In this document: one piece after another, positions 19,410 through 28,939 of the stretch
How positions within the stretch are numbered: the first letter of the stretch is position 1
Layout: every line of letters starts with the position of its first letter
NCBI GenBank assembly: GCA_001936135.1
Contig: CP012812.1
Location: forward strand, 868,001 to 932,000
Direction: 5' to 3'
DNA: 64,000 bases
Origin: Saccharomycopsis fibuligera x Saccharomycopsis cf. fibuligera
Taxonomy: Eukaryota; Ascomycota; Saccharomycetes; Ascoideales; Saccharomycopsidaceae
Translations under genes and position numbers: made by a program
The notes under the pieces: generated by a model
The model's input: only the letters and a program-made list of their open reading frames with translations
Database searches by the model: none
Told to the model about the DNA's origin: nothing

Positions 19410-20037
19410 ATTTTTATCTTCTATATCTAACAATGAACTATCTAATACTTGAAAAGCTATGCTTTCAGTAAGCACAGACTTTTGATATGCTTTAGTTATC
19501 ATGTCTTGAATTCAGGCTCACTTGAATTTCTGTCGTAGCAGCAAACCGCCAACTTCTTTTATCTTTCTGGAAAAACTGAAAGATAATGCCGCTCCTGAAA
19601 AACTTCACGCTATAAAACCCTGTAAAAACAGCACCATAAATAATGATCACATGACACGATGTCTTTGTAGCTTTTTATTTTTTTGAAACTTGTCCACTAA
19701 ATTCTTGAAAAAACGCCCGAATGATTTCTCAAGTTAAGAAGTAGACGAGAACATTGTATAATACGTTTGTGACAACTGCAACTTAAACCCAAGCTTCACT
19801 CTGTGGTTAAAAAAACAAATAAACAAATCCTTCAGACATTAAGTTATCTTTAAAATCTGTTAAAAAGTCCCATTGACCTGTCATAGCGAAGATTATTTGA
19901 TTGCTTTTCACATTGGCTTTTTTTAGTTCAAAAATATCAAAACAGTTAAAGACAGGCCTAGCTATAAGAGGTCAAGAAATAAACATTACAGTAACCATTG
20001 GACACGCAAAACCAAACAAACAAACAAATAATCAATA
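19410..20037. other. Intergenic region before RET2
   Basis: About 630 bases of spacer and RET2 promoter. A short CAAA repeat (caaacaaacaaac) lies just before the ATG. No gene is seen. Confidence 0.5.
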
Positions 20038-21714
20038 ATGGTTGTCTTATCAGCAGCTATATGTACCAATTCTGGTAAGCCTTTATTGGCAAGACAATTC
20101 AAAGAAATGACTAAAGATTCAATCACAGCCTATTTGACCAACTTTAGTAGTTTGCTATTAGAAAATGATTCGCAACATACCACAATTGAGTCTGATTTGA
20201 TCAGGTACTTGTACCAGCCGGTTGAAAGTTTTATCTTGTTAATAATTACAAACTTGAACTCAAATATTATTCAAGACATTGACACATTGCAGCTTGTAGC
20301 CAAAACAGTTTCTTCTCTTTTGAGAGGATCTAGTGTCAGCAGCTCCATTGGTTCTAGTGATATATTCTTGAACAGCTTTGAAATCTTGAATGCTTTTGAT
20401 GAAATCATTACTGAAGGTTACAAAGAAAACTTGACTCCACAACTCGTTAGTCAATTTTTGGAGATGGACTCTTTCGATGAAAGAATCCAGGATGCAATTG
20501 ACAGAAACAAGGAGTTGGGTGCTGCTGAAGAAAGAAAGCGTAAGGCCAAAGAAATTCAAAGAAAAGAACTAGCTAGACGCGAAGCCGAAAACTTGGCTAG
20601 TTTGGGGGTTGGTTCTGGCTTAGGTTCTACGACTGGTGGATTTGGTGCTGGTAGCAGTGCTGGTCTTGGTGGTCAACCATCAATTTATAATACTCCATCA
20701 TATGAAGACGAAGAAGAAGATCCAACTACTGCATACGCTAGAGCAGGCACGTACAAAGCACCTCATCAAGGTAGAGGTTTGCAGTTAGGCAAAAAGAAAC
20801 AAGGAAACAATTCTGATTTTACTCCATTATTAAGCGAATCAAGACCAAATTTCAGGCAACAACAACAACAACGTGTAGCCGCTGAGGAAGAGCAAAGGGC
20901 TGCACAGTTAAGAACTCCGGCACTTAATAAACCAGAAGTTCCAGAAGTTGAAAACAATGGTATTTTGATCACTGTGAATGAAAAAGTGTCTGCCGAAATT
21001 TTGAGGGATGGGTCGCTTAAATCATCAGAAATCAAAGGTGACTTGCAATTACGTATTAACAATGCAGACTTGGCTCATTCTAAATTGATTCTCAGTCCAT
21101 TAGAAAAGAAAACAGGTCTTCAATTCAAGACTCATCCTAATGTTGACAAGGCTAAGTTTAACTCCAATATCATTGCCCTTAAAGATCAAAACAAGTCATT
21201 CCCATCCAACGATCAATCTCTTGGTGTTCTCAGATGGAGAGCTCTTGGTAAGGACGAAGATACTCTGTACTTACCAATCACATTTTCCATCTGGACAACA
21301 GAGCAAAATGGTCTGGTTAGCGTCACTATTGAATACGAATTACAAGAAAAGCTTATTGATGAGCAAATCATTTTCAAAGATTTGGAAATTTTGATCCCAG
21401 ATGTTGGTGGAGCCAATGCATACTTGAAATCCGACGATGATGATAATATTGTCTTTAACCAAAATGAAGACTCGTTGCAATTCGTGATCAACCAAATCAG
21501 CTACGAGGATCCTAGCGGTGCTATTGAATTCACAGTTGAGACTAGCGAAGAAGATTACTTGTTCCCAATGTATGTTAACTTTGTGATCCAGAGCAACAAG
21601 CTTAACTTTGCCGGGGTTGAAATCCAAGATGTGTTGAGCGTGGACAATGAAGAAGAATCATTGCCATATGATTTTGTTTCTAATGTGATTAGTGAAAATT
21701 TTACTATTGTTTGA
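20038..21714 (+). CDS. RET2: Coatomer delta subunit Ret2
   Basis: Delta-COP of 558 residues, part of the COPI coat that returns proteins from Golgi to endoplasmic reticulum. It begins MVVLSAAICTNSGKPLLARQF, the conserved longin-like domain of delta-COP, covering about residues 1-140. A Lys/Arg/Glu helix (KRKAKEIQRKELARR) and a Gly/Ser-rich linker follow. The C-terminal mu-homology domain starts near residue 300 and contains the typical WRALGKDEDTLYLPITFSIW. Size and order match the family. Transcription is convergent with PDE1. Confidence 0.95.
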   Translation: MVVLSAAICTNSGKPLLARQFKEMTKDSITAYLTNFSSLLLENDSQHTTIESDLIRYLYQPVESFILLIITNLNSNIIQDIDTLQLVAKTVSSLLRGSSVSSSIGSSDIFLNSFEILNAFDEIITEGYKENLTPQLVSQFLEMDSFDERIQDAIDRNKELGAAEERKRKAKEIQRKELARREAENLASLGVGSGLGSTTGGFGAGSSAGLGGQPSIYNTPSYEDEEEDPTTAYARAGTYKAPHQGRGLQLGKKKQGNNSDFTPLLSESRPNFRQQQQQRVAAEEEQRAAQLRTPALNKPEVPEVENNGILITVNEKVSAEILRDGSLKSSEIKGDLQLRINNADLAHSKLILSPLEKKTGLQFKTHPNVDKAKFNSNIIALKDQNKSFPSNDQSLGVLRWRALGKDEDTLYLPITFSIWTTEQNGLVSVTIEYELQEKLIDEQIIFKDLEILIPDVGGANAYLKSDDDDNIVFNQNEDSLQFVINQISYEDPSGAIEFTVETSEEDYLFPMYVNFVIQSNKLNFAGVEIQDVLSVDNEEESLPYDFVSNVISENFTIV

Positions 21715-22693
21715 GTAAGCCCTTATATTAGAAAAGGGACCTTACGAAAACAATACTAAAAAAATTTCTTTTTAATCAATGATCAATAAAAACAAAAACA
21801 AAAACAAAAACAAACAAACAAAAATCACCAAAAATTAGACAGGAACTTGGAAAGCTGGGTCTGCTATTGAATTGATGTATATGTATGGTAATAATATGTA
21901 TACATTACATTATGTCATCTTGAGTTAACCCTCATTTTTTTTCTTTGAATTTTTTCTATATTATTTTTTCTTCTTTTTCCCCCTCTTTTTTTATCATATT
22001 TTGTGAAAGTTTATTCATTTTTTCTGTTTACCGTTTGTATTTATTAGGAATAAAAATGCTCATATTTTTTCAACAACAATATTATGATGGTACCTGTATA
22101 AAACGTATGTACAAAAACGCTCATGAGAATGGCTTAATATGTAATATACGTACGCACGTTATGTAATGCAACACCACAGGAATGTTGAGAGCCAGTGAGG
22201 AATGGTTAAAACATATATTAAAAAAAACTTACAGTGAAAAATGTTCGGTATCAAGACAAAGAGCAGACTTGAGAAAAATGGTAAGAAGGTCAGCTGAAAG
22301 ACTTTGAATGATTTTCATAATTGGGAGGAATAGCAATGCGAAAATATTAAAAAAAACAACAAAAAAAAAAAAAAATAAATAAATTATAAGACAGAAAGAG
22401 AGAACTAGTAATAACATGGAGGATGAAAAGTAGAGAAAAAACAGTAGCTTTAAACAGAATAATATGCAAGAGCAGAAAGAAAGGCCAGAATAGAGTAGGA
22501 TAGATAATACAGAAATTATTAATAAGAATACAAAAAAAAAAAAAACATAAAAAAAAAAAATGGATAAAAAATAGATAAAAAAACTGCTATGCTGATGGAA
22601 TATAAACACAGAATAAAAAGAACAAAGTAAAATCAAGATTAATACCTCTCTAGCATGTAAATAAGAGAAATAGAAAAAACCAACAATATATTT
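21715..22693. other. Convergent intergenic region, RET2 / PDE1
   Basis: Close to 1 kb of A/T-rich spacer. A short AAAAAC tandem array is at 21787-21822, with several A-runs at 22350-22560. The long minus-strand frame at 22229-22636 is a Phe/Leu/Ser string from A/T-rich spacer, not a gene. Confidence 0.5.
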
Positions 22694-24295
22694 TCATATT
22701 GAGTACGTGAGACCCGGAAATGCAATTGTAAAAGAGCAACCCAAATTGTACTTATCATTCAACTCGTTTAATTGAGATAAGATAATTTTTCTTGGATCTT
22801 TACCCAGTACAGTTGTCTCTTTCACATGTGATATTATGATTTTCAAATGCAGTAATGGACTATTGATATCAAATCCCAAATCAGAAAAATACTGTTTTTG
22901 TCTGCTATCAGACAAGTCATGAAGTTTTCGAATTTTGTTAGCCAAATAAATCAATTCATTAAATAAATGAGTGGGCGTCAAATGGCCAAATAACGGGGTA
23001 TTGACAGGAACATTACAGGTTGAGCATTCAATAATCATTCCGCTCAATTTAGAATGAAGGATGAGAAGTGCGGCTGAGTCCCAAATATGTAGATTTTTGT
23101 TCGAAGTTTCTAAATCCCCAAAGATTAAAATAAATTTATTATTTGTCAAACTTTTGATCAAAAAGGTGCTTGATTTGTAGGCACAATCATTACGTTGTAA
23201 GCTAGATCCATCAGATATTACCCCGTGGTTCACTTCAAATGCTTTGACTTGAAAATAATTGCTCAATGGTATTATTTGATCATCATGCTCTTTGGTTGCA
23301 TTGTCAAAACTTACTAATTTTAAAAACCGACCATTAGCGTCACATTGCAAATTTGGCCAAATTATACCATTGAAGACATGTTTTTTTAGAGCTTCTATAG
23401 TAAATTGTGAGCCATATATTTTCTTTGTTGGCATATGTTTGTTGTCAAATCCAGCTGAATTTATCACCAAACCAGAAATATGGTCCAAATGAGGATGTGT
23501 TATTAAATAGTCATTAATATTATTCTGTAGCTTCATACTGACCTGATACGACGATTGGCCAAGCTCTTTGCAGTTTAGGTTTAGCAATTTGATGTGGCAA
23601 TTGGTGTATTTCATAAAATGCAAGGAATCACTATAGGAGCGCAAAAGTGGATTTTGATTGTATGAATTTTCAATCATTGTGCGCAATTGGGCGTTGCTTT
23701 TGCTAGACTGAGACAAAACTTGTTGTTGGGTTAGTCGACTGGATATATCTTTTGATTTGTTGAATATGTTCCTTAAATTAGAGTTCCATAAATTTTTTAT
23801 CGCTGGCATTGTAGGTTTGTCATTTTGTTGATCATCACCAACCGATATCTGCGCATCGCGATTGACAGGGTCGTTCAAATCAGCTCTCTGCGAGCTTTTA
23901 TCCAGTAAAAAGCACTCCATAAAGCTATTGTTGGTTACTTGATTGAAAAAATAGCTATTATCACTGTACAAATGCTTATTTTCTTCAAGGATAATATCAT
24001 TTATCCCTGTCAAACCACAACCAGCATCTACTGCTATTATTCTTTCGTTTAAGTTGTCCGTAACTATTTCTTTGAAGCTTATGTCAGATGTTTTAATTAA
24101 GTAAGAGCAAGTACGACCATCAATAGGGCCACCAGAGCTCCCCAATACTGTTATGTCAAAACCTATATTGTTTTGGGCATATGCGCTAAGATTGAAGAAA
24201 GTAGAGGATGTAGAACATTGAGACGATAAAGAGGACACACTAGTGTTTGTACATGTCGATTTGGAGCTGTGTGATATATCATTAGAGCTATGCAT
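22694..24295 (-). CDS. PDE1: Low-affinity cAMP phosphodiesterase Pde1
   Basis: Class II cyclic nucleotide phosphodiesterase of 533 residues, which hydrolyses cAMP to AMP and so damps Ras/PKA signalling. Class II signatures are visible: FDITVLGSSGGP near the N-terminus, GRTCSYLI, and the metal-binding HPHLDHISGLVINSAGFD near residue 268. Later come NHGV, FGDLE and IECS, with GHLTPTHL near the end. A Ser/Thr/Gln-rich insertion of about 130 residues sits between the first strand region and the HxHxDH motif, which makes it longer than the 369-residue Saccharomyces protein. The ATG at 24295 is preceded by an AT dinucleotide tract. Confidence 0.95.
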   Translation of the reverse strand: MHSSNDISHSSKSTCTNTSVSSLSSQCSTSSTFFNLSAYAQNNIGFDITVLGSSGGPIDGRTCSYLIKTSDISFKEIVTDNLNERIIAVDAGCGLTGINDIILEENKHLYSDNSYFFNQVTNNSFMECFLLDKSSQRADLNDPVNRDAQISVGDDQQNDKPTMPAIKNLWNSNLRNIFNKSKDISSRLTQQQVLSQSSKSNAQLRTMIENSYNQNPLLRSYSDSLHFMKYTNCHIKLLNLNCKELGQSSYQVSMKLQNNINDYLITHPHLDHISGLVINSAGFDNKHMPTKKIYGSQFTIEALKKHVFNGIIWPNLQCDANGRFLKLVSFDNATKEHDDQIIPLSNYFQVKAFEVNHGVISDGSSLQRNDCAYKSSTFLIKSLTNNKFILIFGDLETSNKNLHIWDSAALLILHSKLSGMIIECSTCNVPVNTPLFGHLTPTHLFNELIYLANKIRKLHDLSDSRQKQYFSDLGFDINSPLLHLKIIISHVKETTVLGKDPRKIILSQLNELNDKYNLGCSFTIAFPGLTYSI

Positions 24296-24412
24296 TATTT
24301 TGTAATATGGAAATCGTAATTGATCTCCTGGACGATTTCAATCGTGTTGTAAAACAGTTTTGCTTGCTGTGTGAATGATTCCCTCAAAGTTGTGAAGACG
24401 ATCCTCAGAAAT

Positions 24413-24442
24413 ATATATATATATATAAATATATATATATAT
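24413..24442. repeat. AT dinucleotide microsatellite before PDE1
   Basis: Two alternating AT tracts, each over ten bases, joined by AAAT, about 120 bases before the PDE1 ATG. Confidence 0.9.
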
Positions 24443-26760
24443 ATGGAATCTGAGAGCGAGAAAGAGACCAATACAAAGCAAGAACTGATTTGTAGGTCAA
24501 GTTTGATAATAGTGTAGAAAAGTGTTTTTGGAAAAGTTTTATTGTTGCTTAAAGCCAGTATTTTAGAATGTCAGCCCAAGTAGCCAGTACTAAAGACGAC
24601 ATTTAGCGCTGGGAAAAAGCAAGCAAGTGTGACAATAAGAAAAGTAGTACAGGCAGTGAAATTGATCCACGAAAAGGAAGGCAATTGTACGACCCCAAGA
24701 AAAACAATGAATAAAAGCTATTATATAGCGCCAAATATAACAGAGAAGCAACAAGGAACACAAATATGAGAAGTGTCTTTGGAATGGCAAGATATAGGAT
24801 GTTTGCGAGGGCAGCAGTGAGTTGGCGCTAACGAATTGGACAGGCAGGTTGGGCGCTAGCTGGCGGAAAACGGGGCCGAACTGAGATGGTGATAAGATGG
24901 ATTTAAAGCAGAATGATTTCACACACGAATAAGAAGAATAGCACAAGTTCTTTTTGAGGAATGGCAAGAAGAGAACATTTAGGGGGAAGAACAATTGTTG
25001 ATGGAGGCATCAAGCAGAAAAAGATGATGGGCTAGCTAGATGGAATTGGACGCCGAGGGTTGCGGTTGGGTGCCCTGAGGGGGTGATAGGGGGTGGGAAA
25101 GCCGCAGTGACAGTTTGTGATTTCATTTCACCCATCGCTTAACGCGCATGCAAGTGCGTTGTGAGACACTGCGAGACATTCTGAAATTGCAGCGGTACTA
25201 AAGTATAAAAGGCGTTGATGAACATGTCGATGTATATAGGATATAGCATGGCGTAGCTAAGTGTGGTGCCCTGCTATGCCATTAATGCTCCAGACTATAA
25301 TTGTAGCAGTAAAGTAGAGAACAGCAGAATTAGAATATGTTATCGCTCTAGCAATAGCTCCTCAGACAGTCAAAAGAGCGTTGCCTCGAAAGGGCCCTGA
25401 GAGCTAGCTCTATTTTGCTCTTCCATTTAGCGTTGTGCCGATCAGTGATATTCCATGATTTACGCCCCATCCAATGCTCCAGGTCCACAGCTCGCATACA
25501 GTACACCAAAATACTGTTTTGAAGTGGCTGCTTGCTAATATCATCCATTGAATTTGCCCGTTTGAACAAGAAACTTGCCTCCAGTCTGCACGGTGTCGCT
25601 AATATGTACAAATTCCGGCCGTACACAACAAAAGTATTGAGATCAAAATTCTTTTGGTTTCATTTCCAGTAACCGACCACGACACGTATAACTGTATACA
25701 ACTCTTTTTTCTAGAATCCGGAACTAGATCAGAAACTTTAAAATTTCAAACTCTCCATTATTTAGTGCTGTGCTTCCTAATAGCTATCTATTTGCCTCAA
25801 CTGCAATAATCATCCTCATGCACTATTCCCTGTTCGCGGTGCTCACCAGATCTCTCAAAGCTAGCCGATTAAGTACAAAACAGCTAAACAGGACTGCCGT
25901 ACGACCAGGAATGGTTCGTTTGATTTCTACGTACCGCAGTCGTTACTTGCAGAGCTACTCGCGTGTATACCCATCTGTCGCTTACTAGTATTTTCTTTGC
26001 AAAAAACTTTTCACACCTGCTTTTGAATGCCCTGAATTTCTATGCGTGCGGCAAGAGAAATTATCACCATGTACCGGGATGATCTGCAATACGTCCAAGG
26101 AACCGTCCATCAACAGACAGTTGAACGTTATCTGGGAAATTAGGTACAAAATCTGCTCAATACGACTAGACCACTGCAGTGCTTGTTTCCTCTCTTTCAG
26201 CTTCTTCCCAGACGGTGAATTTTTGTTTTCCCAAACAATGCCACTGCATATTACCGGAGTCGGAATGCTCCAGAAGTCCCAATTTCAACTGAGTCCCTTG
26301 ATTTAGTTCGTAGGTAATTTAGCCTGTTAAATTGAGGTTTTCGCGCCAATTAGCTACTAATATCTGGGTTAGCGTTAATCATACTCGTACTTCACCGCTG
26401 TAGCGTGTATGCTATATATTGAGATCTTGTTTATTGTTTTAGCGGTCTTTCCACTTAATTAATGGTGGAATACTTTTACTTGCACAACCGTGATTCAAAA
26501 TAGCTAGCTCAATGGAACCATACATGAATTCCGAAGCTGTCTTTTATATATGTTCCAGCTTGAGGTGCTTATATGTACTACGACATACGAAAACATATGT
26601 TTAAGGTTATAGTTGCCTCAATAGATAATCATTGATCTTAAACGTGTTTCTGTAAGCTCTCAATGCTTTTTGTTTGTTGATTCAAAGTTTTGCGCCACTA
26701 GTGTTTTTTTCTTTCTGATAATATAATCCACACAGTACAATGTATAAATTATGCATGGAA

Positions 26761-26803
26761 GAGGCGTCTAAGCTCCTTTTAGGCTCGCCTCACTATTTTT
26801 TTT
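26761..26803 (+). other. Small GC hairpin followed by T8
   Basis: GAGGCG at 26761-26766 can pair with CGCCTC at 26786-26791 around a partly paired loop. A run of eight or more T follows. It resembles a 3' end of a small RNA, though chance is possible. Confidence 0.25.
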
Positions 26804-27399
26804 CTCCCAATGAGATTGTTCATTATTTTGTTTTAGTGTTTCCATAATCTTGACTCATTCAATTACCGATATGCTATGTTAGTGTATAGCATAAAGCATC
26901 GTATCCTATCCCAACGTGACGTTACGCGTAACTCATCTTTTGAAGCGTTATTGTACGTGCAGTTCGGTAGAGCTCAAAAGCCTATGATTGTTGTCCTTTG
27001 ACTAGTGATAAAAAACAAATCAAAAAAACAAAGAAAAGAAAAAAACAACAACAACAACCGCTACTACAAAGCTAGCATTTATTTTACTGTTATCGATAGA
27101 ATATGTGTAGCAATAAACATCAATTCCTCACAAAAAAGATATTTGCACGATTTTTAGTGTTTTGATAGCAATTACATTATGGAGTGTGTACGGTTATCAA
27201 TGCTGTACAGTTGATAGTTTATTTGCTGGTATATCTAAAATACAATAGAAAATAAACTGCGATGAACACCAACAGTTACCCAAACTAACAGAGAAAAAAC
27301 TTAAAAGCATATATTACGTGAATAAACACCTTCACCAAGTATACTCAACCTCGTCTCCTTACCTAATGATGAATTAGCGTATCAGTTTCGCCCATCTGC

Positions 27400-28107
27400 T
27401 TATTTGAGTAACACTTCAGCCCCGCCAAAATTAATGTCTTCAATTTCCAAATCCTCAGGTGGTGTGTATCTAAATCTAGCAGGCAATTCGGATCTCAATT
27501 CGACATTGGCTTTACTTTCACCGAGATATTTGGAACTACTATTGCTATTGCTATTACTGCTGCTGGCTGACTTGGCAGCGTTTTTAGATAAATCTCCTGG
27601 CATGACACCGTTAGAGAAAAAGTGTGGCTTTGGGGTAGGATCGATCTTCACTGCATTTTTGTTAGTAATGTGCAATCAATGGGATTACTTAAACATATCG
27701 AAGCTCAAAGAAAAGGAAAATGAGAACAGGAGAAAACCTTTAAAGCCTTTTTTTTTTTTTTTTTTTTTTTGTGGAATGCGGAGGTCGTAAAAGTTTTCGT
27801 TTTAACAATGTACATCTATGTCTGCCCGGTCTAATTTTTTTTGATCCAATTTATCCTGCTTGTTTGCCCGCCTGCGGCAAATACCTCCTTTTTAAATCTA
27901 GTTTTGCTAAAAAAAAGTTTCTTTCAAACAGTAAAAAAAAAAAGAGAAAAAAAGACAACTCTTAATTGCCGCTCAATAGATCGAAAAAGTAACATTGATG
28001 ACAGTGTTACTCATTCATATCAAATATAGTCACGTACCTGGTATTTGTCTATTTGGGAACTTGATCAATGGGACATGCTTAGCTAACTGTTGAATCGAGC
28101 TTCTCAT
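27400..28107 (-). CDS. KGD4: Mitochondrial Kgd4 (Ymr31/MRPS36), spliced
   Basis: Adaptor that joins the E3 subunit to the alpha-ketoglutarate dehydrogenase complex in mitochondria; first described as ribosomal protein Ymr31/MRPS36. Exon 1 is 28107-28038 and exon 2 is 27650-27400, giving 106 residues. Exon 1 gives MRSSIQQLAKHVPLIKFPNRQ, like the LAK...IKF start of Saccharomyces Ymr31. Exon 2 carries HFFSNGVMPGD and the diagnostic C-terminal block ELPARFRYTPPEDLEIEDINFGG. A naive reading starts inside the intron at 27675 and misses the N-terminus. A Ser/Asn-rich stretch lies in the middle. The N-terminus is basic and amphipathic, in keeping with mitochondrial import. Confidence 0.92.
27651..28037 (-). 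other. Spliceosomal intron of KGD4
   Basis: A 387-base intron, the longest in the window. The 5' site is GTACGT at 28037, a perfect TACTAAC lies at 27667-27661 and CAG at 27653-27651, about ten bases after the branch motif. It interrupts codon 24 after its first base. Confidence 0.9.
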
Positions 28108-28939
28108 CTTGTCTTGTATTATTGAATTATAATGTATAGTATTTGCGTATATAAACTTTTTGAAGTCAAGTAATTACTAAAAATTGTTGAAAACTGGAAA
28201 TTTGTGGTTTGTTATCAAAAAAGGTACGATAGATGTTTTTGGTAATTATAGTTAGCGATTTGCTTTGAGATAGGATTATAGCCAAAAATTGACGACGTTG
28301 ATTGAAAGGATAATGCAAATTGTCTTTTTTTTTTCTTTTTCCAATAATGCAATCAAATCAAGCTTATTTGTAAAATGTATTTGTACGTTTTGTGATATTA
28401 ACTAATAGTATGAGTCCAACATCAATGCTAACAATTGATAGCCGATGGCGTATCTCCAAAAACATTTTGATTTTCTTTGGCTTCGCTTTAATTTGGCGGA
28501 GTAACGGAGCAGCAGAAAACCGGCTCCGTGCGTGGGAATTTCTACCTACAATTTCCGGGTGCAAATCAAAAATATTCCGGTGGTTCCAATAGCACGGATA
28601 GTAAGAGTTTGGTTCTTTACAATAGTCTTAATAAATAGAATATTGGCTCTAACTACAACGGTTGAAATAAATCATATGATCCCTATATGCACTGTATCTA
28701 AATGCTTAAATATGAGAGCAACAAACGGTGCAAACTCTGTTAGTAAAGATTAGCAATATAAAAAATATGGGCAACGGCACTTTAAAAAACGGCAAAACTA
28801 TTAAAGATTATGGTGACTGTTTCTGAAGAACTTGAACAAAAAAATCAAATAAGATAACAACCGAGCAAAACAACAATAAAAAAAGACAAAGAAAATTGTG
28901 AATAATAAAAAAGTATAAAATAATTGTATAATACAATCG
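28108..28939. other. Intergenic region, KGD4 promoter and RMD8-type gene 3' end
   Basis: 832 bases of spacer. No gene, RNA or repeat is recognised. Short open frames at 28392-28753 have no similarity I know. Confidence 0.5.

Larger units (their letters stand above)
24296..27399. other. 3.1-kb stretch with no convincing gene
   Basis: This lies upstream of PDE1 and downstream of KGD4. It holds an alternating AT tract (24413-24442), a G-rich patch near 25040-25100, a TATAAAAG box at 25204-25211 (plus strand), a palindrome GTTACGCGTAAC at 26921-26932 and a small hairpin followed by T8 at 26761-26803. Open frames are short, lack good ATG starts and resemble nothing I know. Options are a long PDE1 leader/promoter, an unrecognised noncoding RNA, or a structural locus such as a centromere; no large inverted repeat was seen by eye. 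Confidence 0.5.

Noticed and set aside
19275-19502. Minus-strand open frame of 75 codons
   Set aside because: Runs antisense across tRNA-Trp and its terminator.
22229-22636. Minus-strand frame of 135 codons after PDE1
   Set aside because: Phe/Leu/Ser/Ile string from an A-rich 3' region, with no start context or similarity.
25348-25626. Minus-strand open frame of 92 codons in the gene-free stretch
   Set aside because: Non-ATG start and no recognised similarity. It could be a gene relic, but nothing supports that.
26505-26515. TAGCTCAATGG, a tRNA box A match
   Set aside because: No box B, no cloverleaf and no T-run at the right distance.
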